Below are positions 52,741-61,382 of a stretch of 64,000 nt of DNA, in pieces. The notes beneath the pieces were generated by a model. That model was not told where the DNA came from and did no database searches. It was given only the letters and a program-made list of their open reading frames with translations. Within the stretch, counting starts at the first letter, position 1. Each line of letters begins with the position of its first letter. Origin of the DNA: Prevotella sp. E13-27 (lineage in GTDB: Bacteria > Bacteroidota > Bacteroidia > Bacteroidales > Bacteroidaceae). Position numbers and translations under genes: made by a program. The stretch lies in assembly GCF_023217965.1 (NCBI RefSeq), contig NZ_JALPSC010000001.1, positions 1,736,001 to 1,800,000 of the forward strand. The letters run 5' to 3'.

Positions 52741-55203
52741 TTAAATATTTGCTATTGACATGATGTTTGCAAAAACTCCTGCAGCGGTGACGCCGGCACC
52801 GGCACCATAGCCTTGGATGAGCATCGGGTATTCCTTATAGCGCTCGGTGGTGAGTAATACGATGTTGTTTGAACCTTCCAGTCCATAGAACGGATGACGC
52901 TGATCCACAGCTTCGAGGGATACGGAGGTCTTGCCACCATCCATCTTCGCTACGAAACGCCAGCGCTTGCCTTCCTCCTCCAGTACCTTGCGACGGGCTT
53001 CGAAGTCGGCATCAAGTGATGGAAGAGCCTTCCAGAAGTCATCTTGAGAACCGTTGAAGAAACTGTCGGGGAGGAATAGATGCTTTTCTACATCTTCCTG
53101 TTCCACCTGATAGCCAGCCTCGCGAGTGAGGATGACCAGCTTGCGTATAACGTCCTTACCGCAGAGGTCTATACGTGGGTCGGGCTCGCTATAGCCTTTT
53201 TCTTTTGCCTGTCTAACGGTCTCGGAGAGCGGAATGTCCTTGGAGATGGTGTTGAAGATGAAGTTCAATGTTCCGCTCAGCACAGCCTCGATGCGAAGAA
53301 TCTTGTCGCCTGAGTTGCGTAGGTCGTTGATGGTGCCGATGATGGGCAGACCCGCTCCTACGTTAGTCTCAAAGAGAAACTTGACACCACGCTGCAAAGC
53401 AGTCTTCTTCAGTCGGTGATAAGCATCGTAAGGACCGCTTGCGGCAATCTTGTTAGCCGTAACCACGGAGATGTTGTGGTCGAGGAAGTCCTGATAGAGT
53501 GCTGCTACGTCAGCTGAAGCAGTGCAGTCCACGAATACAGAGTTGAAGATGTTCATGTTGATGATAGCATCTCCCAGCTTCTCTGTAGGAAGCGGTGCCT
53601 CATCCATCAGTTCCTTATAATGGCGGAGGTCTATTCCGTCGCGGTTTAAGATGTATTTCTTACTGCTGGCTATGCCCACAACTTTGAGCTTCAGCCTGCG
53701 TTCCTCCTTCAGCTGCTTGTACTGTGAGTTTATTTGCTCCAAGAGGTTGCCGCCAACGGTGCCTATACCGCAGACAAACAGGTTCAGTACCTTGTATTCA
53801 GAAAGGAAGAATGAGTCGTGGAGTACGTTGAGTGACTTACGCAGAAATTTAGAGTCAACAACGAACGAGATGTTTGTCTCAGATGCGCCCTGTGCGCAGG
53901 CGATAACACTGATGCCGCTTCGTCCCAGCGTGCCGAACAGCTTACCTGCGATGCCGGGCGTGTGTTTCATGTTCTCGCCTACGATAGCTATTGTTGCCAG
54001 TCCGCTTTCTGCATGCATTGGGAACATGGCACCTGTAACAATCTCTTTCGAGAACTCCATGTTCAGCACCTCTACTGCACGCTGTGCATCCTCATCACGC
54101 ACACCGATAGATGTAGAGTTCTCTGATGATGCCTGACTGACCATGAATACCGAAATACCGTTCTCTGCCAGTGTGGAGAAGATGCGGCGGTTCACGCCGA
54201 TGACACCTACCATTGACAGACCTGTTACCGTTATGAGCGTAGTACCATTGATGCTGGAAATACCCTTAATCATGCGGTGGTCATTCTCAATCTTCTGTTT
54301 GATGAGAGTGCCTGGATGTTCGGGGTTGAAAGTGTTCTTAACCTTTATGGGGATGTTCTTTACACAGACAGGGTATATGGTTGGCGGATATACTACTTTG
54401 GCACCGAAGTTACAAAGTTCCATTGCCTCGACATATGACAACTCGTTGATGGTATAGGCGGTCTTGATGACGCGTGGGTCGGCAGTCATGAATCCGTCAA
54501 CATCAGTCCATATCTCGAGTACGTCTGCATCAAGGGCGGCAGCAATGATGGCTGCAGTATAGTCAGAACCGCCGCGTCCAAGGTTCGTTGTCTCGCCCGT
54601 GTCACGGTCTTTCGAAATAAAACCTGGCACGACAGGCACTGTTCTGCCTCCTTCTTCTTTTGTAGCTGTGGCACAGCTGCATACTGAGCTGAAGGCTTCG
54701 CGCACTAAATCTGCTGTCATCTCTGCATCGAGCACATGCTTGCCCTGCTTGCGTACGGTCTTTATGAAGTGGCGACTGTTGAAACGCTCACCACCATTGA
54801 TGAGGGTCGCTACGATGTGCGAACTGAGACGCTCGCCATAGCTGACGATGGTTGCCTGAGTCTTTGGGCTGAGATCGTGTATGAGATATACACCATAGTA
54901 TATAGAGCGCAACTGCTCGAAAAGATCGTCGAGCGTGTGTAGCAGTGCTGTTTGTCTCGTTTTATCGGTTATGATGGCATCAACCATGTCATGGTGGCGT
55001 TTCTGCATGCTTTCGAACTCCGCTTTCCATGCGTCGTCACCGCGTAATGCCATTTGGGAGGTAGCTATAAGTTTGTCGGTGATACCTCCCAGAGCGCTCA
55101 CTACGACAATCACTTGTTCCTGTTCGGCCTCTACAATTTTCTTAAGGCTCAGGATACTTTCTACGGAACCTACGGATGTTCCGCCGAATTTCATTACTTT
55201 CAT
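52741..55203 (-). CDS. thrA: Bifunctional aspartokinase / homoserine dehydrogenase
   Basis: 820 residues with the start at 55203 (MKVMKFGGTSVGS). The open frame extends upstream to 55326, but that part overlaps the promoter and has no family likeness. The N-terminal aspartokinase (about 1-280, KFGGTS, LGRGGSDYTAA) phosphorylates aspartate. Two ACT domains (about 310-460) bind the feedback inhibitor, usually threonine. The homoserine dehydrogenase (about 465-815) has the NAD-binding motif FVCGIGTVGGNLLEQ and the catalytic region GAGLPIIGTINDLRNSGD. It supplies homoserine for threonine and methionine. It is first in the operon with the ApgM-like gene and thrC. Confidence 0.95.
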   Translation of the reverse strand: MKVMKFGGTSVGSVESILSLKKIVEAEQEQVIVVVSALGGITDKLIATSQMALRGDDAWKAEFESMQKRHHDMVDAIITDKTRQTALLHTLDDLFEQLRSIYYGVYLIHDLSPKTQATIVSYGERLSSHIVATLINGGERFNSRHFIKTVRKQGKHVLDAEMTADLVREAFSSVCSCATATKEEGGRTVPVVPGFISKDRDTGETTNLGRGGSDYTAAIIAAALDADVLEIWTDVDGFMTADPRVIKTAYTINELSYVEAMELCNFGAKVVYPPTIYPVCVKNIPIKVKNTFNPEHPGTLIKQKIENDHRMIKGISSINGTTLITVTGLSMVGVIGVNRRIFSTLAENGISVFMVSQASSENSTSIGVRDEDAQRAVEVLNMEFSKEIVTGAMFPMHAESGLATIAIVGENMKHTPGIAGKLFGTLGRSGISVIACAQGASETNISFVVDSKFLRKSLNVLHDSFFLSEYKVLNLFVCGIGTVGGNLLEQINSQYKQLKEERRLKLKVVGIASSKKYILNRDGIDLRHYKELMDEAPLPTEKLGDAIINMNIFNSVFVDCTASADVAALYQDFLDHNISVVTANKIAASGPYDAYHRLKKTALQRGVKFLFETNVGAGLPIIGTINDLRNSGDKILRIEAVLSGTLNFIFNTISKDIPLSETVRQAKEKGYSEPDPRIDLCGKDVIRKLVILTREAGYQVEQEDVEKHLFLPDSFFNGSQDDFWKALPSLDADFEARRKVLEEEGKRWRFVAKMDGGKTSVSLEAVDQRHPFYGLEGSNNIVLLTTERYKEYPMLIQGYGAGAGVTAAGVFANIMSIANI

Positions 55204-55266
55204 TTTTGTGTCTTTTTTGTTGTTATAATAACCCCTTAACGGACGGGGCGATGACTTTACAATCGG

Positions 55267-55297
55267 CAAAGGTACTATTAAGTGAGCAAAAAGCAAA
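55267..55297 (-). promoter_or_regulatory. Predicted promoter of the thrA operon
   Basis: Minus-strand -7 box TACCTTTG (55267-55274) and -33 TTTG (55294-55297) with a 19-nt spacer. Transcription should start near 55260, leaving a ~55-nt leader with a small CCCC/GGGG hairpin. No thr-rich leader peptide is seen, so attenuation by a leader peptide is not supported. Confidence 0.7.
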
Positions 55298-55441
55298 ATT
55301 TTTTTTACTTTTTCGAACGCAAGCATGCTTTTCGCTCTACTTTTTGCGCCTTTGTAGGTAAAAGAGTCTTGATGAAAGATAAGAAGATTGTAAAATGATA
55401 CTACCTAATAAAGCAAATGTGGGAACTTTCGGGACATTTCT

Positions 55442-55472
55442 TTTGCTGTGTGGGAAAAAAATAGTATTTTTG
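55442..55472 (+). promoter_or_regulatory. Predicted promoter of the sua5-like gene
   Basis: -33 TTTG (55442-55445) and -7 box TATTTTTG (55465-55472) with a 19-nt spacer. Because it lies downstream of the first in-frame ATG at 55448, it decides the start at 55496. Confidence 0.7.
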
Positions 55473-55495
55473 CGTCGCAAAATGAAAATAGAGTT

Positions 55496-56068
55496 ATGAC
55501 AAAGGAGCAAGATATAAAGAATGCTATTGATGTGATGCGTAAGGGCGGTGTCATTCTGTATCCTACAGATACCGTCTGGGGAATAGGCTGTGATGCTACA
55601 AATGCGGAGGCAGTCAAGCGTGTTTATGAGATAAAGCAGCGAGATGACTCGAAGGCGCTTATTTGTCTGGTGGACTCTGATGCACGCATGCAGCGTTATG
55701 TTAGGAATGTACCCGATGTGGCTTGGCAATTGATTGATTGCGCCCCGGAAAAGCCCACTACGCTGATTCTTGACGGAGCTGTGAATCTGGCGCCGAACCT
55801 CATTGCTGAGGACGGATCTATCGGAATTCGAATCACTAATGAGGAATTTTCGAAAGAATTGTGCTATCGTTTCCAGAAGGCTATCGTTTCAACATCGGCA
55901 AACATAAGTGGAGAACCTGCCGCACAGAACTATCGTGATATTGACCCACGTATCATAGAGGCTGTCGATTATGTATGTTGGACCCGTAGGCAAGAACATC
56001 AGCCACATAAGCCGTCAAGCATAATACGTCTGCGTCCGGATGGACAGGTAGAGATTATAAGGAAGTGA
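55496..56068 (+). CDS. L-threonylcarbamoyladenylate synthase (Sua5/YciO/YrdC family)
   Basis: 190 residues from the ATG at 55496 (MTKEQDIKNAID). A longer frame reaches back to 55448 but would start inside the predicted promoter. The enzyme makes threonylcarbamoyl-AMP from threonine, bicarbonate and ATP for the t6A modification of tRNAs that read ANN codons. The YrdC signatures ILYPTDTVWGIGCDATN (about 20-36), KQRDDSKALICLV (about 46-58) and IVSTSANISGEP (about 129-140) are present. It lacks the Sua5 C-terminal domain, so it is the short YrdC form. The YciO paralogue of unknown function cannot be ruled out. Confidence 0.85.
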   Translation: MTKEQDIKNAIDVMRKGGVILYPTDTVWGIGCDATNAEAVKRVYEIKQRDDSKALICLVDSDARMQRYVRNVPDVAWQLIDCAPEKPTTLILDGAVNLAPNLIAEDGSIGIRITNEEFSKELCYRFQKAIVSTSANISGEPAAQNYRDIDPRIIEAVDYVCWTRRQEHQPHKPSSIIRLRPDGQVEIIRK

Positions 56069-56096
56069 TAAGCTGATAATGAGCGAATTATAGGGA

Positions 56097-56891
56097 ATGA
56101 GGAACGATAAGTACGCATTGTTTTTTGATATCGACGGAACCTTGGTGAGTTTTAAGACTCACAAGATTCCTCCTTCTACTATCTTTGCTCTTACGCAGGC
56201 AAAGGCAAACGGACATAAGGTGTTCATTGCCACAGGCCGGCCCATACAGATAATAACGAATCTTGGCGCCATAGAGCATCTCATTGACGGATATATCACA
56301 ACCAATGGTGCCTATTGTTATGTGGGTGACGAAGTGGTGAGCTGTCATGCCATAGCAAATGAAGATGTTGAGACGATGCTTGAAGATGCCCGCCGATATG
56401 ATTATTCATGTGTGGTGGCAAGCGAGACGCAGTTTGCTGTTTATAATCCTCATCCGGATTTCGACGAGATATTCATAAAACAGCTGTCTGTTGAAGGACT
56501 CGACGCTTCGAATATGAATGTTGACGTGGCATTGTCGGAGCGTATTCTCCAGTTTTCACCGTTCTTCGATGTGGAGCATGAGAAAAAACTTATGCAGCGT
56601 CTCACCGGCTGTATCTCAGGTCGTTGGCATCCGGCTTTCACCGATATTACGGCTCGCGGTACTGACAAAGGAAGCGCTCTGCATGAGATGGCGCAATTCT
56701 TGGGCTTGCAGATGAATCGTATGGTTGCTTTTGGCGACGGCGGAAACGACCTGACGATGATACGCGAGGCAGGTATAGGCATCGCCATGGGCAATGCAAA
56801 CGATGTGTTGAAACAGGCGGCAGATTATATAACGACTACCGTCGATGATGACGGTGTGCTTAACGCATTGCGCCATTATGGCGTGGTATAG
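56097..56891 (+). CDS. HAD-superfamily Cof-type phosphatase
   Basis: 264 residues. Motif I FFDIDGTLV (about 9-17, nucleophile D11 and acid/base D13), motif II ATGRP (about 45-49) and motif IV FGDGGNDLTM (about 214-223) define the Cof/type IIB HAD phosphatases. These dephosphorylate sugar phosphates or cofactors such as FMN or PLP in the cytoplasm. The exact substrate is unknown. It lies 28 bp after the sua5-like gene and 12 bp before the ClC gene, in a tightly packed plus-strand run. Confidence 0.88.
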   Translation: MRNDKYALFFDIDGTLVSFKTHKIPPSTIFALTQAKANGHKVFIATGRPIQIITNLGAIEHLIDGYITTNGAYCYVGDEVVSCHAIANEDVETMLEDARRYDYSCVVASETQFAVYNPHPDFDEIFIKQLSVEGLDASNMNVDVALSERILQFSPFFDVEHEKKLMQRLTGCISGRWHPAFTDITARGTDKGSALHEMAQFLGLQMNRMVAFGDGGNDLTMIREAGIGIAMGNANDVLKQAADYITTTVDDDGVLNALRHYGVV

Positions 56892-56903
56892 GAAATAATT
56901 AAC

Positions 56904-58712
56904 ATGGATATAACAGTAGAAAGCGAACAACATGTTTTCTGGTTTACAAGACTGAACCAGTGGCGAAAGGAGCATATCAGTGAGAAGATGTTCGTGCTGA
57001 TATTAGCTTTCTTCGTGGGATTGCTTTCAGCGGTGGCTGCGTTCATACTACACTGGATAATTAATGAAATAGTATATCTCCTGACAAGTCAGTTCAATGC
57101 CGACTCATCAAACTGGCTTTATCTCGTATATCCTGTGGTCGGTATTTATCTTACGTCGCTTTTTGTGAGATATGTAGTAAAAGACAATATCTCTCATGGT
57201 ATAACGCGAATACTATATGCAATATCTTCGAACAAGTCGAGACTGAAGTCACATAACACATGGTCGAGCGTAATAGCATCTGCCATAACAATCGGCTTCG
57301 GTGGTAGTGTGGGTGCTGAGGCTCCTATAGTTTTGACTGGTTCTGCCATAGGCTCAAATCTTGGACGCCTGTTCAGAATGGATAGCCGCACGCTGATGTT
57401 GCTTGTGGGATGTGGAGCGGCAGGTGCCATAGCAGGCATCTTTAAAGCCCCGATAGCAGGACTGGTGTTTACGCTTGAGGTACTCATGATTGACATGACC
57501 ATGACCTCACTGCTGCCTATACTCGTATCGTGCGTTACGGCGACCTGTTTTACCTATATCTTCAGTGGCGATTCGGCGCTCTTTACGTTTCATCTTGATA
57601 ACGATTGGACAGTGGAGCGTGTGCCCGCATGTGTGTTGCTTGGTGTGTTCTGCGGATTGGTGAGCCTTTACTTCATACGCACCATGACATTTGCAGAAGG
57701 AATTTTCGCACGCTTCAAGGATAAGCCATATGTGAAATTACTTATAGGAGGCTCAGTACTTAGTCTTCTAATCTTTGTGTTCCCATCATTGTATGGTGAG
57801 GGATATAACTCTATCAACCTGTTGTTGAACGGAAAGACCGAAGCTGACTGGAACCAGATACTTAATAACTCGCTTTTCTCGGGCAATCCCAATGCGCTCA
57901 TATTCTATATTGCTATGGTGCTGCTGTTGAAGGTATTTGCCACATCGGCTACCAATGGAGGCGGTGGTTGTGGCGGTACGTTCGCTCCATCGCTGTTCAT
58001 AGGCTGTTTTGCAGGTTTCCTGTTCTCGCGTCTGTGGAACATGCATGAGATAGGTGTTTATGTGCCGGAGAAGAACTTCGCACTGATGGGTATGGCAGGT
58101 GTGATGTCTGGAGTGATGCACGCACCGCTTACCGGCATATTCCTTATTGCTGAGCTGACAGGCGGCTATAGCCTGTTTCTTCCACTGATGATAGTATCTG
58201 TAAGTAGCTATCTCACAATAAACATATTTGAGCCTCATAGTATATACAGCTCCCGTCTCGCAAAAGAAGGTAAGCTGATAACCCATCATACTGATAATGC
58301 TGTGCTCACGCTGATGCAGCTCGATTCTGTAATAGAACGCGACTACCTTTCAGTGGCACCTGACATGGAACTTGGACAGATAGTGCACAAGATAAGCCGT
58401 TCGCGTAACAGCGTGCTACCTGTCCTTGACGCAGCTGGCACTCTGTTAGGTGAGGTGGATATCACTAAGATACGTCATGTGGTGTTTCGTATAGAGCTAT
58501 ACCATCATTTCACGGCTTCGCAGCTGATGCAGGAACCGCCAGCCAAACTCACTGACAGTATGCCTATGGTGAGGGTGATGAAAGCATTCGACCGTACACA
58601 TGCCGACTGGCTGCCGGTGGTTGACAGAGACGGAAGACTTATAGGATACATATCGCGTCAACGTATCTATATGCAGTATAGAAAGATGGTCGCAGATATG
58701 AGTGAGGAGTAG
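56904..58712 (+). CDS. ClC-family chloride channel or transporter with CBS domains
   Basis: 602 residues. About ten hydrophobic segments occupy 30-450, followed by a cytoplasmic pair of CBS domains (about 460-600). The ClC signatures are present: GFGGSVGAEAP (131-141), where E139 lines up with the gating glutamate of H+/Cl- exchangers, and GGGGCGGTFAPSLFIG in the second half (about 350-365). A retained gating glutamate suggests a proton-coupled exchanger or a gated channel. CBS pairs usually bind adenine nucleotides. It lies in the inner membrane. It sits in the run with the HAD phosphatase upstream and fmt downstream. Confidence 0.9.
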   Translation: MDITVESEQHVFWFTRLNQWRKEHISEKMFVLILAFFVGLLSAVAAFILHWIINEIVYLLTSQFNADSSNWLYLVYPVVGIYLTSLFVRYVVKDNISHGITRILYAISSNKSRLKSHNTWSSVIASAITIGFGGSVGAEAPIVLTGSAIGSNLGRLFRMDSRTLMLLVGCGAAGAIAGIFKAPIAGLVFTLEVLMIDMTMTSLLPILVSCVTATCFTYIFSGDSALFTFHLDNDWTVERVPACVLLGVFCGLVSLYFIRTMTFAEGIFARFKDKPYVKLLIGGSVLSLLIFVFPSLYGEGYNSINLLLNGKTEADWNQILNNSLFSGNPNALIFYIAMVLLLKVFATSATNGGGGCGGTFAPSLFIGCFAGFLFSRLWNMHEIGVYVPEKNFALMGMAGVMSGVMHAPLTGIFLIAELTGGYSLFLPLMIVSVSSYLTINIFEPHSIYSSRLAKEGKLITHHTDNAVLTLMQLDSVIERDYLSVAPDMELGQIVHKISRSRNSVLPVLDAAGTLLGEVDITKIRHVVFRIELYHHFTASQLMQEPPAKLTDSMPMVRVMKAFDRTHADWLPVVDRDGRLIGYISRQRIYMQYRKMVADMSEE

Positions 58713-58739
58713 TCGTTTGTAATTATTAGTTGATATTTA

Positions 58740-59711
58740 ATGCAGAAAGAAGATTTGCGTATAGTGTTCATGGGAACACCAGAGTTTGCCGTTGAGACCT
58801 TGAAGGCATTAGTGGAAAACGGTTATAATGTAGTGGCAGTGGTCACTCAGCCAGATAAGCCTGTAGGACGTCATGGCTCTGTGTTACAGCCATCTGCTGT
58901 AAAGGTATATGCCTTGGAGCATAACCTGCCAGTACTTCAACCAGAGAAGATGAAAGATGCTGCTTTTGTTGAGGAGCTGCACTCTTACAACGCTAATCTG
59001 CAGGTCGTTGTTGCATTCAGGATGCTACCCGAGGTCGTGTGGGCAATGCCTGAGTATGGCACCTTCAATGTTCATGCAGCCTTGCTGCCTCAGTATCGTG
59101 GAGCTGCGCCTATCAACTGGGCGATAATTAACGGTGAGACGCAGACGGGAGTAACGACTTTCTTCCTTGACCACGACATTGATACGGGTCGAATCATAAT
59201 GCAGTTGCCTTTCGACATACCGGACACGGCTGACGTGGAGTATGTCTATGACGGACTGATGTACCTTGGTGCAGAGATATGTCTGCAGACCCTTAGCCGT
59301 ATTATCGAGGCAGACGGACATCCGGAAAGTGTCCCACAGGAAGACGATTCACAAATTTCATTGAAATCTGCTCCTAAGATTTTTAAGGAGACATGTCAGA
59401 TTGACTGGAATAAGTCATCGAAACAGGTGTATGACTTCATTAGGGGATTAAGCCCTGTGCCCGGAGCATGGACTATACTGCGGTCTGCCGATGGACATGA
59501 CACAGTGCTGAAGATTTTCAAGGCGACAAAAACGGAAAAACCTTCAGATAATAGGGTGGGGCAGATTATAGCTGACAAGCGCCACTTGTTTATTGCTTGT
59601 GCCGACTGCCTCCTACAGATTGATGAGCTACAGCTTGCTGGCAAGAAGCGCATGGACGCCCAGTCGTTCGTTAACGGAATGAAAGATCTTAGCAGTTGTT
59701 CAGTCATCTGA
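58740..59711 (+). CDS. fmt: Methionyl-tRNA formyltransferase
   Basis: 323 residues. It formylates initiator Met-tRNA with 10-formyl-THF in the cytoplasm. The N-terminal formyltransferase domain (about 5-190) has RIVFMGTPEFAVETL, the hallmark FNVHAALLPQYRGAAPINWAIINGE near 110-134 (catalytic Asn, His) and DHDIDTGRIIMQ (about 144-155). The C-terminal OB-like domain (about 205-320) is complete. No def gene is adjacent. Confidence 0.94.
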   Translation: MQKEDLRIVFMGTPEFAVETLKALVENGYNVVAVVTQPDKPVGRHGSVLQPSAVKVYALEHNLPVLQPEKMKDAAFVEELHSYNANLQVVVAFRMLPEVVWAMPEYGTFNVHAALLPQYRGAAPINWAIINGETQTGVTTFFLDHDIDTGRIIMQLPFDIPDTADVEYVYDGLMYLGAEICLQTLSRIIEADGHPESVPQEDDSQISLKSAPKIFKETCQIDWNKSSKQVYDFIRGLSPVPGAWTILRSADGHDTVLKIFKATKTEKPSDNRVGQIIADKRHLFIACADCLLQIDELQLAGKKRMDAQSFVNGMKDLSSCSVI

Positions 59712-59750
59712 AAAATCTAAAAAAAATATTCTTTTTTATATAATAAATTC

Positions 59751-59811
59751 ATAGGCTGTTGCGTTTCAATTATGAAACTCATTCATTAAACAACTAAATG
59801 CAATAGCCTAT
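59751..59811 (+). promoter_or_regulatory. Structured leader before a short ORF and rpe
   Basis: ATAGGCTGTTGC (59751-59762) pairs with GCAATAGCCTAT (59800-59811) over 12 bp, with one G-U pair in RNA. An inner hairpin GTTTCA-ATTA-TGAAAC lies at 59763-59778. The base of the stem includes the first two bases of the short ORF's start codon, so folding would hinder its translation. No T-run follows, so it is not a simple terminator of fmt. Confidence 0.6.
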
Positions 59812-59923
59812 GAAATTTTTTACTCAAGAAGAAACAACACCGAGCAAAAAGACGTTGAACTTCATTCGGCAGTTGGCGTATACCTATCGTGTGGTGAATA
59901 ATCAAGTTGTGTGTTTAAACTGA
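59810..59923 (+). CDS. Short ORF of 37 residues, possible small conserved protein or leader peptide
   Basis: Encodes a 37-residue basic peptide with the stretch TPSKKTLNFIRQLAYTYRVV. The pattern Thr-Pro-Ser-Lys-Lys-Thr-Leu-x-Phe-Ile-Arg-Gln resembles very small proteins that I recall from Bacteroidales genomes, but no function is known. The start codon is partly in the base of an RNA stem (59751-59811), and the stop is 16 bp before rpe. It could be a leader peptide for rpe or an independent small protein. Confidence 0.5.
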   Translation: MKFFTQEETTPSKKTLNFIRQLAYTYRVVNNQVVCLN

Positions 59924-59939
59924 TTATCAGATAGAAACT

Positions 59940-60587
59940 ATGGTAAAACTCTCACCATCATTACTCGCGGCCGATTTTCTACATCTCGACCGCGATATTG
60001 AAATGATTAATCGCAGCGAGGCCGATTGGCTGCACTGCGATGTTATGGATGGCTCCTTCGTACCAAATATATCGTTTGGCTTCCCTGTGCTTGAGGCTGT
60101 AGCCTCTATGTGTAAGAAACCACTCGATGTGCATTTTATGATTGTCAATCCGGAGCGTTATATTGCCCAGACTGCTAAACTCGGTGCAATGATGATGAAT
60201 GTTCATCTTGAGGCTTGTACTCATTTGCATCGTACAGTGCAGGAAATACATAACGCAGGCATGAAGGCTGCCGTCACACTGAATCCCTCTACACCTGTCA
60301 GCTTGCTTGAAGACATCATCTGTGATGTTGATATGGTGCTGCTGATGAGCGTCAATCCTGGATTCGGTGGACAGAAGTTCATTGAGAATACACTGAAGAA
60401 GGTACGTCAGCTAAAGGCGCTGATTAATGCAAGCGGAAGCCATGCACTGATAGAAGTTGACGGTGGCGTGCAGGGTGAGACGGCTCCACGTCTTGTTGAG
60501 GCTGGCGTTGATGTATTAGTATCTGGAAGCTATGTCTTCAAGAGTCAAGATCCCATAAAGACTATCCACGAGCTTCGATCACTTTAA
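59940..60587 (+). CDS. rpe: Ribulose-phosphate 3-epimerase
   Basis: 215 residues. It interconverts ribulose-5-phosphate and xylulose-5-phosphate in the pentose phosphate pathway, the route by which pentoses released from xylan or arabinan would be used. The signatures SLLAADFLHLDRDIE (about 6-20), HCDVMDGSFVPNISFG (about 31-46), the catalytic VNPGFGGQKFIE (about 137-148) and EVDGGV (about 173-178) are complete. Its last 4 bases overlap the end of the convergent sigma factor gene, with no terminator hairpin between them. Confidence 0.95.
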   Translation: MVKLSPSLLAADFLHLDRDIEMINRSEADWLHCDVMDGSFVPNISFGFPVLEAVASMCKKPLDVHFMIVNPERYIAQTAKLGAMMMNVHLEACTHLHRTVQEIHNAGMKAAVTLNPSTPVSLLEDIICDVDMVLLMSVNPGFGGQKFIENTLKKVRQLKALINASGSHALIEVDGGVQGETAPRLVEAGVDVLVSGSYVFKSQDPIKTIHELRSL

Positions 60588-61183
60588 TCTTGTAGTGCAA
60601 GTTCTATGTTATGCTCCTTAGCCATGCGTCGCATGTTCATAAGGGCATAGCGCATGCGGCCAAGGGAAGTGTTGATGCTTACGCCTGTCATCTCAGCAAT
60701 CTCCTTGAACGAGAGTTGCTGGAAGAAACGCATATATACAACTTCGCGCTGAGGAGCTGGCAGGGCATTCATTATCTTTTTTACGTCACATAAAACCTGC
60801 TCGTTGAAAAGTTCAGTCTCACGGTATGTGTCAAGAACCGACAGGCAACGCAGGTTTGTAAGGTCATTGTCCTCTGTCGGCTCAATGATGTGTTCGCTCT
60901 TATGAGAACGATACCAGTCCATAATAACATTGTGGGCAATGCGTGTTACCCAGAACTGAAATTTGCCTGAGTCGGTATATTGTCCGTGCTGAAGCTTTGT
61001 AATCACCTTAACGAATGTCTCCTGGAAGATATCGTCTGCCGTTTCATGGTCATGAACCACGAACATGATATACGTAAACAACTTCGTTTGGGTTCTTTCT
61101 AATAGCTCGTCAAACGCTTTATTGTCTCCTTTAACGTAGAGTAATGCCAACTGCTCGTCGGTTACTCCTTCGAATTTCTTCAT
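60584..61183 (-). CDS. ECF-type RNA polymerase sigma factor
   Basis: 199 residues. Region 2 (about 20-95) has ADDIFQETFVKVITKL and FWVTRIAHNVIMDWYRS. Region 4 (about 125-190) has LPAPQREVVYMRFFQQLSFKEIAEMTGVSINTSLGRMRYALMNMR, the helix-turn-helix that binds -35 DNA. No anti-sigma gene is adjacent, unlike many ECF factors. The gene is alone on this strand and has its own housekeeping-type promoter, which fits the constitutively made RpoE-like sigma factors of Bacteroidales. Its regulon cannot be told from the sequence. Confidence 0.9.
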   Translation of the reverse strand: MKKFEGVTDEQLALLYVKGDNKAFDELLERTQTKLFTYIMFVVHDHETADDIFQETFVKVITKLQHGQYTDSGKFQFWVTRIAHNVIMDWYRSHKSEHIIEPTEDNDLTNLRCLSVLDTYRETELFNEQVLCDVKKIMNALPAPQREVVYMRFFQQLSFKEIAEMTGVSINTSLGRMRYALMNMRRMAKEHNIELALQD

Positions 61184-61272
61184 ATCTTTTATTCTTATTG
61201 TTATGAAGTAAATGTCTCGTCTATAGGCAATAAAGTTTTAAATTTTGAGTTATTAAATTGTTTTATCGTGTG

Positions 61273-61304
61273 CAAAAGTAGGTAAAATGAACGTAACATC
61301 CAAA
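61273..61304 (-). promoter_or_regulatory. Predicted promoter of the sigma factor gene
   Basis: Minus-strand -7 box TACTTTTG (61273-61280) and -33 TTTG (61301-61304) with a 20-nt spacer. This leaves a ~80-nt leader before the ATG at 61183. Confidence 0.65.
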
Positions 61305-61382
61305 CTTTTTTGCAAGAAATGTGCGTTTCAATCCTAATTATTAGAAGAAAAGTGCATAAAAATGTAGAAAATGATGATCTTT

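Noticed and set aside
51741..52763. 340-residue open frame on the plus strand over the ApgM-like gene
   Set aside because: Mirror frame of a gene with clear family motifs on the other strand. No family likeness of its own.
55203..55262. Thr leader-peptide attenuator
   Set aside because: The leader is only ~55 nt, with a 4-bp hairpin and no run of Thr codons.
55204..55326. N-terminal extension of thrA to 55326
   Set aside because: The extra 41 residues overlap a good -33/-7 promoter and have no likeness to aspartokinases. The start at 55203 directly precedes KFGGTS.
59712..59939. tRNA or other classical RNA gene between fmt and rpe
   Set aside because: No cloverleaf with T-arm and anticodon features. 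The stem instead ends on an ATG.
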